A stretch of DNA of 64,000 bases from Verrucomicrobiia bacterium (GTDB taxonomy: Bacteria > Verrucomicrobiota > Verrucomicrobiia > Limisphaerales > JADLHS01): the NCBI GenBank assembly GCA_026125285.1, contig JAHCLO010000011.1, positions 1 through 64,000 on the forward strand. The letters are read 5' to 3'. The notes under the pieces were generated by a model. It was not told the origin of the DNA. It saw only the letters and a list, made by a program, of their open reading frames with translations, and made no database searches. Below, in pieces: positions 24,308-34,381 of this stretch. The number at the start of each line of letters is the position of its first letter. Position 1 is the stretch's first letter. The position numbers and the translations under genes were made by a program.

Positions 24308-27220
24308 TCAGGGAGAGTCGCCCTTGAGTTCCTTGAGGCGATTGATGACGGTCTGTGCTTCAGCCGTGGTGGGCGCGGAGTTGCTCAGATACGACTCATA
24401 ATACCGGATGGCGGCATTGGTGTCCTTCCGACGATAGGCGATTTCACCCAGGCCGAAATAGATCTGGAACGACTCGGGGAATTCCCGTTGCAGAAGTTCG
24501 TAGTCCTTTTGCGCGGCGTCCAGCATGTTGCTTTGCAGGTAGGCAATGGCACGGTTGAAACGCGCCAGCGAGTTGTTCGTCTGGGTGGCAAGCAGCCGGG
24601 TGAACAACTGAATGCCTTCCGGGTATTCCTTGGCCCGCACATGAACCACGCCCTTGTTGATGAGCGTGACCGGATCATTCGGCGTGATCTTCAAATGACG
24701 ATCCAGCGTGACATGAGCATTGGAGTAGAGGCCGCGATCCGTATAAAGCCGCGCCGCGGTGGCCAGCAACAGCGTCTCTCTCGGCTGCTGTTTCAGTTCG
24801 CCCTCGATCACTTCCACCGCTTTGTCCGGCTCGTTCTTGACGAAATACGCCGAGGCATCCAGCGCCAGCAGATCATTGCGGTTGGTGGTGGTCAGGGTAA
24901 AACCTTTGGGGTTGGCGCGAATTTCCTTGGTGAGGGTCAGGGCCTGATCCGGCAGGCCGGCCATCAGGTTCAATTGCGCCAGCCATAACCGGCTGGTCAG
25001 ATCGTTCGTGGCCAGGGCGCGTACCCGGTCGAAACACTGCGCGGCTTGGCGGTAGAGTCCACCCTGCATGAACCGGTAGCCCTGCGCGTAGCTCAAGGTG
25101 GGTTCATCATAGGGCCCGTTCTCTCCGAGCACCTGCTCCCACGTGCGGTACTTGCCAAAGCTCTGCTCAATGCCTTGATTCCAGGCCACGGTACCCAGTC
25201 GGCCGGCGCGAAAGTCCTCGTTATACTGCAAATTGATTTTGGCCACGACGTTGTCCGGATTCAGTCTTTGCGCGAGTTCAAAACGCGGCGCGGCCTTGTC
25301 AAACTCGCCGGCCTTCTGAAGCTCCACCCCCCAATAGTTCAGCCCGCGGGAATAGTAATTGGCCACCAACATGGTCTGGAGGTTCTTCTGGGCGGGCAAC
25401 TTCATGGCTTTGAACAGCCGCTCGATCAGTCCCAGCTTTTGGTGGGGGGCCGGCTTGGCCAGAAGCTGCTCGAGGGGTCGGAGTATCGGCTCACTGGCTT
25501 CATTCCAGAACGCCTCGTTTCGAGCGATGACCTCCGCCGACAACGTCGGCGGCAGCAACGAATCACCCGCATAGCGATGGAGCCGGTGAGCCAGACCGTG
25601 AGGTTCGTCCCAGTGAAACTCAAAGTAGTAGCCGAAGCTCGGGTGCAGATAACTGATGCTATCCTTCTCCCCCAGCTTCAGGATCGTCTGGAGCGCTGCG
25701 GCGTCTTCCAGAATCCGCATCTCATCCGGCTCCAGCTTCAGCGGCCATTCGTGCGGGTACTTTCGCTGGAGGAACCGATGGTAGGCCGGCAGTTTCAGTG
25801 ACTCAGTATGAATCATCAAGAAATCCTGGTCGCGCCCCAATGCTGCGAGCCGCGCCCGCGCCATCACCAGGCGGTTGACGTCATCGCTGAGCACCACGCC
25901 CCGCTCGGGCAGGCCTTGAACCAATCCGTCGGCAAATTGTTTGATGAGCGGACCGTTCGTCGCGCGAATCTGAGTCAGGTTGCGATATAGCAATCCCGCC
26001 GGTACCAGGACGGCCAGAATGCATACGGCTGCGGTTACGGCTCGATGAACCAGCGGAGCGGAGGGAGAAGGACGGCGGTGGCGCGATTGCGCCGGGCGGG
26101 AGATCAGTAAAAAGTAGCCAGCGAAATAGCCAAGGCACAACGCGCCGATGTAGGAAAATGACAGGAACGGCAGGCCGAATCCCCGCCCGCTGAACGGCGG
26201 ATCAAAGACCACCCACAGTCCCGCCAGGAAGAACGCCGCGTGCGCGACGCGAAAGCTCCAGGCAGTGAGCGTGACCCCGAGGGCCGTGGTGTCGCCGAAG
26301 CGCGACGGCCAGCGGATGCTGATCATCAGCAGGGGTATCAAGGAAGGCAGAGCCAGAATCCACAAGGGGCGGTCGCCGGAAAACACCACGCCTTTGTTGA
26401 AGGGTAGTGCCAGGAGGTTGTTCTTTTGCGTGAGCAGATTGACCTTCATCGCTTCCCAGAAACCGATGGGTGCCAGATCGGAGAAAGTGGCCAGGAACGG
26501 TAGCAGCAAATACAACGACAGCCCGGCTAGGCCGCACAATGTCATCCGGCCCAGAAACTGCAAATTGAAGAAGCTCAACCCGCGCAGCCAGATCACTGCG
26601 GCGACGAACAACGGCAGATAACCGATCATCCCGAAGCTGTTCGTCATGCCCAGACCAAACACGAATGCGGCGCGCGTCAGCCACGATTCTCTTTCCTCCA
26701 AGCGGTATTCGAGCAGACACCGGATGACGTAAGCCAACATGAGCAGATCGAGCATCGCGCCCGTGCCATTGGTGCCGTGTTCCCAGAATGTGAGCTGCAA
26801 ACCACAGATCACCGCCGCCATTACCGGTGGCAGCCACGCCAGGGGAATGGTTAAGAGAGAGGACTCGCTGCGCTCGCGTTCCCGCTGGTCACGCGTGCGG
26901 TCGTGTGGCAGCAACATCACCGAACGCGCCAACAGCGCGAGCGTCAGGGCCGCGCACGCCGCCGCGAACAGATTAAGCCCCAGGGGAATCCACCCGTCCG
27001 GCAGCCAGCGCAGAGGAAAGGTCAGCACGTAAGTCACCGGACTGAACACTTCCGGCTGCCACCGCCAGCCCGCCAGACTGGCGACTTGGTTTAGATTCAG
27101 CAAGGAAACCCACCGGTTGAGGGTTAGAAGGTAAACGGCCAGCGCCACGCCAGCCACAATCCACGGCAGGACGCCGCGAACGATGCTTCGCTCATCGCCC
27201 GACTCTTTGCCCATCGTCAT
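24308..27220 (-). CDS. DUF2723-type membrane protein with C-terminal TPR repeats
   Basis: 970 residues from the ATG at 27220; another ATG 6 bases on and a start at 27250 are possible. Residues about 15-420 carry roughly 11-12 membrane helices of the DUF2723 family (VYLLTLNRWVSLLNLNQVAS, then GLQLTFWEHGTNGTGAMLDL). That family is related to protein O-mannosyltransferase and dolichyl-phosphate-mannose glycosyltransferases of GT-C fold. The C-terminal third (about 640-970) is a row of tetratricopeptide repeats (FNRAIAYLQSNMLDAAQKDY, GLGEIAYRRKDTNAAIRYYE). It begins the three-gene surface-glycan operon with the GT4 and WecA-type genes. A role in moving sugar from a lipid carrier to protein or polymer is inferred. 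Confidence 0.85.
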   Translation of the reverse strand: MTMGKESGDERSIVRGVLPWIVAGVALAVYLLTLNRWVSLLNLNQVASLAGWRWQPEVFSPVTYVLTFPLRWLPDGWIPLGLNLFAAACAALTLALLARSVMLLPHDRTRDQRERERSESSLLTIPLAWLPPVMAAVICGLQLTFWEHGTNGTGAMLDLLMLAYVIRCLLEYRLEERESWLTRAAFVFGLGMTNSFGMIGYLPLFVAAVIWLRGLSFFNLQFLGRMTLCGLAGLSLYLLLPFLATFSDLAPIGFWEAMKVNLLTQKNNLLALPFNKGVVFSGDRPLWILALPSLIPLLMISIRWPSRFGDTTALGVTLTAWSFRVAHAAFFLAGLWVVFDPPFSGRGFGLPFLSFSYIGALCLGYFAGYFLLISRPAQSRHRRPSPSAPLVHRAVTAAVCILAVLVPAGLLYRNLTQIRATNGPLIKQFADGLVQGLPERGVVLSDDVNRLVMARARLAALGRDQDFLMIHTESLKLPAYHRFLQRKYPHEWPLKLEPDEMRILEDAAALQTILKLGEKDSISYLHPSFGYYFEFHWDEPHGLAHRLHRYAGDSLLPPTLSAEVIARNEAFWNEASEPILRPLEQLLAKPAPHQKLGLIERLFKAMKLPAQKNLQTMLVANYYSRGLNYWGVELQKAGEFDKAAPRFELAQRLNPDNVVAKINLQYNEDFRAGRLGTVAWNQGIEQSFGKYRTWEQVLGENGPYDEPTLSYAQGYRFMQGGLYRQAAQCFDRVRALATNDLTSRLWLAQLNLMAGLPDQALTLTKEIRANPKGFTLTTTNRNDLLALDASAYFVKNEPDKAVEVIEGELKQQPRETLLLATAARLYTDRGLYSNAHVTLDRHLKITPNDPVTLINKGVVHVRAKEYPEGIQLFTRLLATQTNNSLARFNRAIAYLQSNMLDAAQKDYELLQREFPESFQIYFGLGEIAYRRKDTNAAIRYYESYLSNSAPTTAEAQTVINRLKELKGDSP

Positions 27221-27264
27221 GTGTTCGCAAAATTGAAACAACGCCTGCAAGCTTGCAAGCCTAG

Positions 27265-28410
27265 TTATTCATCCGGGATCGGCGCGGCCCGCAGGTCCGC
27301 CACACATTCCACGTGCTGCGTTTGCGGAAACATATCCAGCGGCGTTACGGTCGCCAAGTCAAAGACACCTTCCCGGCACAATACGTTCAAGTCCCGCGCC
27401 ATCGTAGCCGGATGACACGAGACGTAGATGATTTGCGCGGGCCGTTCCCGGCGCAGCAAATCCAGCGTCTGCGGCAAACAACCCTTGCGCGGCGGGTCGA
27501 GCAACACGGCTGTCGCCCGGGACGAAAACCGCCGCACCAGTTCCGGCAGGGCCGCTTCCACCTGCGCGGCAATGAACTCGCCGTTGGTCCGGCCGCGCGC
27601 CGCTGCATTCCGCCGCGCTGCCCGGATGGCGGGCTGATCGTATTCCACCCCCACGAAGGATTGGACCGCGTCCGCCAGTTCAATGCCGAAGAACCCGACG
27701 CCGCAATACAAGTCCACCAGATGCCGCGCGCCTCCCTGCCGTACAAACTCGCGCACGGTGGCTACCAGTTCGGGCAGGAGGAAGAAGTTGTTCTGGAAGA
27801 ACGAATGTTCCGGCACCTCCCAGCCCTCGGGCGGAATGCGCAACACCACCTTGATGCCGCCTTTAGGCGGCGGGTTGGCCCAAACATGTTTGATCTGCTG
27901 ATTGATGGCCGGCTCGGCGATTCTACATTCCTCGATGTCCTCCACCAGACCGCAATCCCAGCGAATGAATCCGAGGTTCAGCTTTTGCGCCGGCTTGTTC
28001 CACTGGCTGCGGATCATGATCCGGTTCCGATAGCCGTACGGCTGCGGACAGGGGATCACTGGCGAAACCACCTCCGGAAGAAAGCCGCCGATCCGCTGAA
28101 ACAAGTCCGCAATCTGCTTGTGCTTGATGCGAAGCTGCGCCTCGTAGCGGATGTGTTGATACTGGCAACCGCCGCATGCGCCAAAATAGCGGCACGCCGG
28201 CACCACCCGCTCTGGCGACGCCTGCGTGACGCGAAGCAAACGGGCGCGGGCAAAGCTCTTCTTGACTTCGGTGATCTCCGCCTCGACCACTTCGCCCACG
28301 AGCACAAATGGCACGAATACGACAAAATCCTCCAATCGCGCCACACCCTCGCCGCCAAAAGCAATGTCCTGAATCGTGAGGGTTACGGTGTTTCCCGGCG
28401 ATAAATTCAC
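27265..28410 (-). CDS. rlmD: 23S rRNA (uracil-5)-methyltransferase, RlmD/RumA type
   Basis: 381 residues, GTG start at 28410. An N-terminal TRAM domain (1-60) is followed by four cysteines, C73, C79, C82 (CRYFGACGGC) and C162, that hold a [4Fe-4S] cluster. The SAM pocket is DLYCGVGFFG (233-242) and the family DPPRKG is at 305-310. The methyl-accepting catalytic cysteine is C332 (VSCHPATMARD) and the base is E369 in HVECV. It methylates C5 of a uridine in 23S rRNA or possibly tRNA; RlmD and RlmCD-like enzymes cannot be told apart with certainty. It lies 44 bases upstream of the surface-glycan operon on the same strand. Confidence 0.93.
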   Translation of the reverse strand: MNLSPGNTVTLTIQDIAFGGEGVARLEDFVVFVPFVLVGEVVEAEITEVKKSFARARLLRVTQASPERVVPACRYFGACGGCQYQHIRYEAQLRIKHKQIADLFQRIGGFLPEVVSPVIPCPQPYGYRNRIMIRSQWNKPAQKLNLGFIRWDCGLVEDIEECRIAEPAINQQIKHVWANPPPKGGIKVVLRIPPEGWEVPEHSFFQNNFFLLPELVATVREFVRQGGARHLVDLYCGVGFFGIELADAVQSFVGVEYDQPAIRAARRNAAARGRTNGEFIAAQVEAALPELVRRFSSRATAVLLDPPRKGCLPQTLDLLRRERPAQIIYVSCHPATMARDLNVLCREGVFDLATVTPLDMFPQTQHVECVADLRAAPIPDE

Positions 28411-28545
28411 GCGCGCAAGTTAGGGTCCGGTCCCGCAAGGCAAAAGATTTTTCTGGGTACGGGCGGACGCGAACCGGGCGATTGTGGAAAGGCCAACAGA
28501 TCGAGTTCTGCGTTAAGAAACATTTTGTGCGGCACCGGTTCAGCC

Positions 28546-30186
28546 TCAAGGCACCACGCTCTTCCACACGTAGGCCTGAACCATCACCAACACGCCAACC
28601 AGGATGGCCAGCACCAGGCTGTGCCAGAAGACCGCGCGCAAGATGGTGCCGGCATCCGGGCTATCAGGATGCCCGCCCGTGGCGACACTGGCCACGACGA
28701 TGCTTTGCGCATCAATCATCTTGCCCATGACGCCGCCTGAGCTGTTGGACGCCGCCATCAACACCGGCGAGAGGCCCAGTTGCTCGGCCGTGACTTTTTG
28801 CAGATTCCCAAACAGCACGTTGGAGGAAGTGTCGCTGCCGGTGAGAGCCACGCCGAGCCAGCCGATCATGGGCGAGAAGAACGGGAAGAACCAACCGGTG
28901 GCCGTCATGGCCAGGCCCATGGTCGTGTCGGTGCCGCTATAGCGCGTGGTGAAGCCGAGTGCCAGCATCAGCGCGATGGTCAGCAGCGAAACACGCACGC
29001 GCCAGAGGGTGTGGCCATAGATGTTCAAAATACGTCGCGGGTTTAGTCCCAGACAAACGCCCGCAAGGATGCCGGCCAGCAGCAGGGCGGTGCCGGTGGA
29101 CGAAAGGAGGTTGAAGAGGAAAACCGCGTTCTCCGGTTCCGGATGGGGCGTGACCGGAGGGACGCGCAAAACCGCCTGGTGCAACCATGGCACGGTCAGG
29201 GCCGGAGCGAAGAGCTTATTCAGCAAGTCCTTTATCACCGGTAAGCCCCAGAGAAAAACAAACACCGACAGGAAGATCCACGGCAACCAGGCCTTGGCCG
29301 GGGAACCGGCGGCCGGAGTTTCGTTGGCGGGATTGACCGGCGGGTCGCGCGGGGCGGGCGCCGCAGAAGTGTCGGTGGGCTGCCAGAACTTCATCAATAA
29401 CACGAGCGAACCCATGGAAACGAAGGCGCCAATGATGTCCACCAACCACGGCCCGTGAAAGTTGCTCACGAGGAATTGCGTCAGAGCGAAACTGCCGCCC
29501 GCCACCAGGCACGCAGGCCAGACCGCGATCATGCCACGCCAGCCCACCTGCGCCCAGATCAACCAGAACGGCACGATGATGGAGAAGAAAGGCAGTTGGC
29601 GGCCAACCATCGCGCTGAGGTCGTGCAAATCAAGATCGGTGATCCGCGCGAGCGTGAGCAGCGGTGTGCCCAACGCGCCATAGGCCACCGGCGCGGTGTT
29701 GCCGATGAGCGCCAGTTTGGCGGCTTCCAGCGGGCGAAAGCCCAGACCAATCATCAACGCGCCCGAAATAGCGATGGGTGCGCCAAAGCCAGCGGCGCCC
29801 TCAATGAACGCGCCGAAACCAAACGCGATCAACAACGCCTGAATGCGCCGGTCACCTGAAACCCCAGCCACTTGATGCTGCAACACGGCGAACTGTCCGG
29901 ATTCGACGGAGAGACGGTAGATGAATATGGCATTGAGAATGATCCAGCCGATGGGAAACAGGCCGAAGGCCGCCCCATAACCGGCCGAAGCGAGCGCCAG
30001 CGGTACCGGCATTTGATAGACAACAACCGCGATGACGCCCGCGACCAGCAACCCCGCCAGCGCGGCGAATTGTGCGCGAACGTGCCAGAACGCGAGCAAA
30101 CCCAGCAACGTCACCACGGGCAGCGCGGCGACCAGGGCCGAAAGGCCAATTCCACCAAGCGGAGTGTAGTCTTGCGACCAGGTCAT
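28546..30186 (-). CDS. lldP: L-lactate permease (LctP/LldP family)
   Basis: 546 residues, about 12-14 membrane helices, with the family's signature segment [20 protein letters not shown] and [15 protein letters not shown]. The C-terminal part ([20 protein letters not shown]) is also typical. It is a proton-coupled importer of L-lactate and related 2-hydroxy acids such as glycolate in characterised relatives. Start ATG at 30186. No lactate dehydrogenase is next to it, so it stands alone. A perfect 16-bp palindrome 38 bases upstream of its start codon could be an operator. Confidence 0.94.
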   Translation of the reverse strand: MTWSQDYTPLGGIGLSALVAALPVVTLLGLLAFWHVRAQFAALAGLLVAGVIAVVVYQMPVPLALASAGYGAAFGLFPIGWIILNAIFIYRLSVESGQFAVLQHQVAGVSGDRRIQALLIAFGFGAFIEGAAGFGAPIAISGALMIGLGFRPLEAAKLALIGNTAPVAYGALGTPLLTLARITDLDLHDLSAMVGRQLPFFSIIVPFWLIWAQVGWRGMIAVWPACLVAGGSFALTQFLVSNFHGPWLVDIIGAFVSMGSLVLLMKFWQPTDTSAAPAPRDPPVNPANETPAAGSPAKAWLPWIFLSVFVFLWGLPVIKDLLNKLFAPALTVPWLHQAVLRVPPVTPHPEPENAVFLFNLLSSTGTALLLAGILAGVCLGLNPRRILNIYGHTLWRVRVSLLTIALMLALGFTTRYSGTDTTMGLAMTATGWFFPFFSPMIGWLGVALTGSDTSSNVLFGNLQKVTAEQLGLSPVLMAASNSSGGVMGKMIDAQSIVVASVATGGHPDSPDAGTILRAVFWHSLVLAILVGVLVMVQAYVWKSVVP

Positions 30187-30223
30187 GCGGCGTCAGCGAT
30201 GTGACTGAGACACCTTCAGTGGA

Positions 30224-30239
30224 CGCGCGAATTCGCGCG
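30224..30239. promoter_or_regulatory. Perfect 16-bp palindrome upstream of the lactate permease
   Basis: CGCGCGAATTCGCGCG is a perfect inverted repeat 38 bases before the lldP start codon at 30186. It is followed by two direct copies of GTAGCGGAAG at 30241 and 30322 in the same 225-base gap. It could be an operator for a dimeric repressor. In DNA this GC-rich such a palindrome may also be chance, hence the low confidence. Confidence 0.35.
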
Positions 30240-30411
30240 GGTAGCGGAAGACGAAATTCTTGTGTCTGCGATTGGAGATAAGGAAATCATGGGCCAGCAG
30301 GTTTGAGCTAACATTTGTGTCGTAGCGGAAGTTCTTTCTAAGCGGATGTTTTCATTCCACCCGCGCCCCCGTCAAGCCGCGTCTCCAACGTGCTTGAAAC
30401 GATGCGAACCG

Positions 30412-30969
30412 TTATTCGTTGATGCCCCAGTGCTGGTACGTCAAGGGCGGCGCCGGTGGGTTGGCCGGTTGGGCCGCAGCGACCTCCGGTGGAACAAACG
30501 CATCGGCCCCCTGCAGATGGCTGCGCCGAAACTCGGTGAAGTGTGGGAAGAACTCCATCTCGGCCGTCGTCGCGACCTGCTGAAGATATGCGAAGGCAGG
30601 CGGCACCACTGACAGAGGATTGGCCGCCATGTCCAGAAGCGCGATCAAGGCCGCGCCGTCCTTGTGGCGTCCCGTCACCCAGGCATCCATCCATTGCATG
30701 ACTTCCGGCGGCAACGGCGACGTGCCACGACCGGCCACGATCACGACGTCGGCGATTGCCGCCTCGGCCGCGGCAATCTTTCGGAACTGCGGCTGGCGCA
30801 GGAGATCGAACCTCCACCGACCGCAACGGCCTTCAAACTCATCGCCGATTTGGGATAGCAGAAAGGTGCAGGTTTCATTGGCATGGTAACCGGCGGCGTA
30901 ATCTTCATACACCGAGACCACTTGAAAAACAGCGAGGGCTTCCGCAGGAACCACCGGTGCCGCGTTCAT
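30412..30969 (-). CDS. Hypothetical cytoplasmic protein next to a two-component system
   Basis: 185 residues from the ATG at 30969; a GTG at 30984 is also in frame. I do not recognise a named domain. The N-terminal part (AVFQVVSVYEDYAAGYHANE, then CTFLLSQIGDEFEGRCGRWR) and the middle (AIADVVIVAGRGTSPLPPEV) suggest an alpha/beta fold that could detect a response state. The C-terminus is Pro/Ala-rich and ends LTYQHWGINE. There is no signal peptide or membrane span. It is downstream of the response regulator on the same strand after 122 bases and may be its target or a partner. That is inference from position only. Confidence 0.7.
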   Translation of the reverse strand: MNAAPVVPAEALAVFQVVSVYEDYAAGYHANETCTFLLSQIGDEFEGRCGRWRFDLLRQPQFRKIAAAEAAIADVVIVAGRGTSPLPPEVMQWMDAWVTGRHKDGAALIALLDMAANPLSVVPPAFAYLQQVATTAEMEFFPHFTEFRRSHLQGADAFVPPEVAAAQPANPPAPPLTYQHWGINE

Positions 30970-31091
30970 CGGTTTGGCTTGCACAAGCTAACATCGGCCC
31001 ATTCGAGTTCCAAGCAACTGAAAAGTTGTCCGATTGTGACGTAAGGGAAATGCCGGCCCCGGGTAAGAGTTCTCCACGACCGACAAGACGC

Positions 31092-31772
31092 TCAACTTGG
31101 GGGTTGGCTTTCGATCCAGCGCACGGCGGAACGCACGAGGTCGGTCGCGCTCCTGAGATCGAGCTTGGCCTTGATGTTGGCCCGATGGACTTCCACCGTC
31201 TTCACGCTTAAGCGGAGGTGGGCGGCAATTTCACGCGTTCCCCGACCGTGGCCGATGAGTTGAAAGACCTCGAATTCCCGGTCGCTCAAACGGCCAATGG
31301 GCGAACCGCCTGGATCGCGCCCACTGCCGGAAAAAATTTCCAGGATGCGCGCCGCAATCTTCTCGCTCACGGCAATCTGGCCGCCCAACACCTGTCGGAT
31401 GGCCTCCATCAGTTTCTTTCCCCCCTCCTGCTTCATCAAGTAACCACGCGCCCCGGCACGGAGCACCCGCTCGGCGTAAAGCGATTCGTCATGCATGGAG
31501 ACCACCAGCATCAGCAGGTCCGGATACAGGGCGTGCATATCCTTGATGAGTTCCAGCCCGCTTTTGTCGGGCAACGAAATGTCCACAATCGCCAGATCCG
31601 GTTGCTCCTGCCGCACGAACTCGAACGCCTGCCGCGCCGTGTCGGCCTCGCGGCACACCAGGAGGTCCGGTTCGCTGTTGATCAACTGCGCCAATCCCTG
31701 CCGCATCATCGGGTGGTCATCCACGATGAGAATGTGTTTACGCTTTCGGAGATTCGCGGTCTTGGATTTCAT
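31092..31772 (-). CDS. NarL/FixJ-type response regulator with LuxR DNA-binding domain
   Basis: 226 residues. The receiver domain (13-130) has the acidic pocket DDH (18-20), phospho-acceptor D64 in AIVDISLPDKSG, and a conserved Lys in LMKQEGGKK. The C-terminal LuxR helix-turn-helix (about 158-220) reads LSDREFEVFQLIGHGRGTRE, then KTVEVHRANIKAKL. Its ATG overlaps the kinase stop codon as ATGA (31769-31772), so the two are translationally coupled and form a cognate pair. Target genes are not evident; the hypothetical gene downstream or the lactate permease are neighbours on the same strand. Confidence 0.95.
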   Translation of the reverse strand: MKSKTANLRKRKHILIVDDHPMMRQGLAQLINSEPDLLVCREADTARQAFEFVRQEQPDLAIVDISLPDKSGLELIKDMHALYPDLLMLVVSMHDESLYAERVLRAGARGYLMKQEGGKKLMEAIRQVLGGQIAVSEKIAARILEIFSGSGRDPGGSPIGRLSDREFEVFQLIGHGRGTREIAAHLRLSVKTVEVHRANIKAKLDLRSATDLVRSAVRWIESQPPS

Positions 31773-32896
31773 GTTCCGGCTGGGCCATCCTTCCCATGGG
31801 TGGCCGGGGTGGAACAGATGACACTGGTGCCGCCGTCCAGGTCGCGTTCAACCATGGCGGCGCCGCCGATCATCCGCGCCCGGTATTGCATGATGCGCAG
31901 GCCCATGCCTTTGCCCTTGGGCAGCACCTTGGGCAGGCCAACGCCATCATCCTTGATCATCAGGACATTTCGCCCGCCGGCGTTCTTCAGGCTGAGGGTG
32001 ACGTGTTGGGCTTTGCCGTGCTTGATGGCGTTGGAAACCGCCTCCTGAGCGATGCGATAGAGGTGCGTGGCCACGGTCTGATCGTGGACCAGCACCGGTG
32101 GATCGCAAACGAATTTGCAGGTCACGCGGAACATTTTGTGCGAGTTGTTCGCCAACTCCTGCAACGCGGACATCAAACCCTCGGATTCAAGCGTGACCGG
32201 CGACAACCCATGCGCCAATTGTCGGGCCTGGGCGATGGCCGCGCGCACGTGCCCGCCCAACTCGGCAACGCGCTCCGCGTCCGTCGGTGAACTGGCGGCC
32301 AGTTTGCGCTCCAACACCTGGCTCATCAACTCGATGCCCGCCAACTGCTGGCAGAGACCATCGTGCAGGTCCTGCCCAATGCGATGCTGTTCCCGGTCGC
32401 TGATTTCGAGAATTTCCCTTTCCAGCCGTTTGCGCTCGCTTACGTCACGCACGAATCCCGTGAAAATCCGCCGATCCGCCAGGCGGACTTCACTGACGGC
32501 CAGGTCCATGGGAAACTCACTGCCATCCCGGCGCTGTCCCACTACTTCCCGGCCGGTGCCGATGATCCGGGCGTGTCCCGTGCGCCGGTAGTTGGCCATG
32601 TAGCCGTCGTGTTCCTGACGGTAGGGTGAAGGCATCAGCACATCCACATTCCGGCCGATGACTTCCGCAGCCGAGTAACCGAAAATCCGTTCCGCCGCGC
32701 GGTTGAATGACTCAATGATCCCTCGCTCGTCAATCGTGATGATCCCTTCGACGGCGGTTTCCAGGATGGCGCGCAACCGCTCGTTGGTATCCCGCAACTC
32801 GGCGGCGGCCTTGTCGGTGGCGGCGGGCAAGGCCAATTCCAACGCCCGCAGGCGCTCGAGCAGTTCGGCTTTGGTCAATCGCGCCCAATCATTCAT
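31769..32896 (-). CDS. PAS-domain sensor histidine kinase, HisKA_3 type
   Basis: 375 residues from the ATG at 32896 (MNDWARLTKAELLERL); open sequence farther upstream looks non-coding. An N-terminal coiled helix is followed by a PAS domain (41-155: GIITIDERGIIESFNRAAER, with a PAC end FVRDVSERKRLEREI). The HisKA_3 domain carries phospho-accepting H178 in GQDLHDGLCQQLAG. A HATPase domain has the N box EAVSNAIKHG and a DDGVGLP G1 box. There is no membrane span, so it senses a cytoplasmic signal. The PAS resembles FixL-type oxygen or redox sensors, but I see no proof of a heme ligand. It is coupled to the response regulator by a 4-base overlap. Confidence 0.93.
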   Translation of the reverse strand: MNDWARLTKAELLERLRALELALPAATDKAAAELRDTNERLRAILETAVEGIITIDERGIIESFNRAAERIFGYSAAEVIGRNVDVLMPSPYRQEHDGYMANYRRTGHARIIGTGREVVGQRRDGSEFPMDLAVSEVRLADRRIFTGFVRDVSERKRLEREILEISDREQHRIGQDLHDGLCQQLAGIELMSQVLERKLAASSPTDAERVAELGGHVRAAIAQARQLAHGLSPVTLESEGLMSALQELANNSHKMFRVTCKFVCDPPVLVHDQTVATHLYRIAQEAVSNAIKHGKAQHVTLSLKNAGGRNVLMIKDDGVGLPKVLPKGKGMGLRIMQYRARMIGGAAMVERDLDGGTSVICSTPATHGKDGPAGT

Positions 32897-33124
32897 CGAA
32901 CAGATTGTAACCGGGCGAACGTCCGACTCACGCAAAAAAGGGGCGGGAAGGGATTGACCGGTGTGAACTATCTCCACTCCGGGAGGCACAGTGCGTCTTT
33001 GGCAGTAGCGTCGGCTGCGGAACCGAGCATCCATTAGCATTCCGTTGGGGAAAAGCGGTGATTGGTTCTGACGAGTTGAACGAGTTGGACCTGTGCCGGC
33101 CGAAGGGTCGGCGGTGGCCACCGC

Positions 33125-34198
33125 CTATCCGAGGGTCTGACCGGACACCAATTCCGCCATCATCCGGTGTTCCTTGGGATTGACGATCCCGTCGCGCACC
33201 ACTTCGACCACGAGGGTTGAGATGGTCCGGGCAAACACGGAGGGATTCGCCCGGTATCGCGCGACCGAGGGGACCATGTTATCCAAGAATGAGTCGTGAT
33301 CCCGCGAGATCAACGCCACGTCGGACGGAAAACGCAAGCCGCGCCCCAGCAAATGGCTCATCACGGTCAGGACGTGGTTGGGCCGGGAAACCAAGAAGGC
33401 CGTGGGTGGCGGGGAACGTTTGAGCAACGCGTCCAGTCTGGCGCAGATGTCAGCGACGCTCCCATTGTGGCGGCTGATGAAACAGTCCGCGTCCAACCGT
33501 TGCGATCTTTCCACGCCTTCCTTGAACCCTTCCTCGCTTTCGTAATCCCCGGCCAGCTCGGGACCGGGATTGAGAAAGGCCAGATGGCGGTGCCCCCTGG
33601 CCAGAAACACCCCGGCAGCGTGACGGCTTATGGCCCGATAGTCCCGGTCCACCGAGGGCAACAGGACGCCGTCGTGCCGCGAACCGGTGAGGACGCAAGG
33701 CGCCATTCGCTGGGAAAACCACCGCTGCATCCGGGCGGTGGATTGGGACAAGACCCAGGCCGCCGGATTCAGCCGCGAGGCCAATGCCGCCAACGCCCGA
33801 TCCGGTCGGCCCGAATAACAAGCGGGATGTTCGTGAACTTCGAGATGATACCCTTCCGCGGCCAGATGCTCCCGCAGTCCATCAATCCAGAAGATGGTGA
33901 ACGACTGAAGATTCACAAGTCGCACGGGGGTCAGCAGGACCACCCGGTCGCTGGGACCGGCCACGCGCACGCGCCGACGCCCCACAATCTCGCGCCGCCG
34001 ACCCTGACTGCTGCGCACCCAGCCCTCCCGTTTCAACTGGTCAAGCGCCGAGCGGAGCGTGACGCGCCCCACGTGGAGGAGGGCACAGAGTTCATGCTCT
34101 CCGGGCAGCCGTTTGGTCCAGCGTCCTGCGCTGATTTCGTCCTTCAGCACGGCGGTGGTTTGCGCCACCAGCGACATTTTTTGCGGCAAGCGGTTCAT
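33125..34198 (-). CDS. Transcriptional regulator: GntR-type DNA-binding domain with LacI-like sensor
   Basis: 357 residues from the ATG at 34198; a TTG at 34210 is in frame. Residues about 8-75 are a winged helix of the GntR class (LKDEISAGRWTKRLPGEHEL, then LHVGRVTLRSALDQLKREGW). The rest is a LacI-type periplasmic-binding fold (FLARGHRHLAFLNPGP, PPPTAFLVSRPNHVLTVMSH, FPSDVALISRDHD). The GntR-plus-LacI arrangement is AraR-like and common for sugar regulators in this phylum. Its target is unknown; neither neighbour is a clear sugar gene. The stop codon at 33125 leaves a 228-base gap to the kinase gene in which I see nothing supported. Confidence 0.88.
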   Translation of the reverse strand: MNRLPQKMSLVAQTTAVLKDEISAGRWTKRLPGEHELCALLHVGRVTLRSALDQLKREGWVRSSQGRRREIVGRRRVRVAGPSDRVVLLTPVRLVNLQSFTIFWIDGLREHLAAEGYHLEVHEHPACYSGRPDRALAALASRLNPAAWVLSQSTARMQRWFSQRMAPCVLTGSRHDGVLLPSVDRDYRAISRHAAGVFLARGHRHLAFLNPGPELAGDYESEEGFKEGVERSQRLDADCFISRHNGSVADICARLDALLKRSPPPTAFLVSRPNHVLTVMSHLLGRGLRFPSDVALISRDHDSFLDNMVPSVARYRANPSVFARTISTLVVEVVRDGIVNPKEHRMMAELVSGQTLG

Positions 34199-34381
34199 GC
34201 GTTCCGGCAATGGACAGATGAATGATTCGGTTCAGAATAAGCCACGGCGTTCTCCGTTGGCGATTGAATACTTCCCGTCCCGGGTGGCTTCGTGAGTCCC
34301 GGACGATGCAGTGGAGAGCAACTGTGCCGAAAGCCGGTCGCAGCGCAAAACGCATGGTGTACCGCCGAGATTCGCAGACCA

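Noticed and set aside
28411..28520. tRNA-like 3' end on the minus strand (GGTTCGCGTCC near CCCA)
   Set aside because: The T-stem pairs at only three of five positions and no acceptor or anticodon arms can be built upstream.
32897..33124. Possible N-terminal extension of the PAS histidine kinase
   Set aside because: The added 75 residues are Arg/Pro-rich without a domain, and the ATG at 32896 begins a typical coiled helix before PAS.
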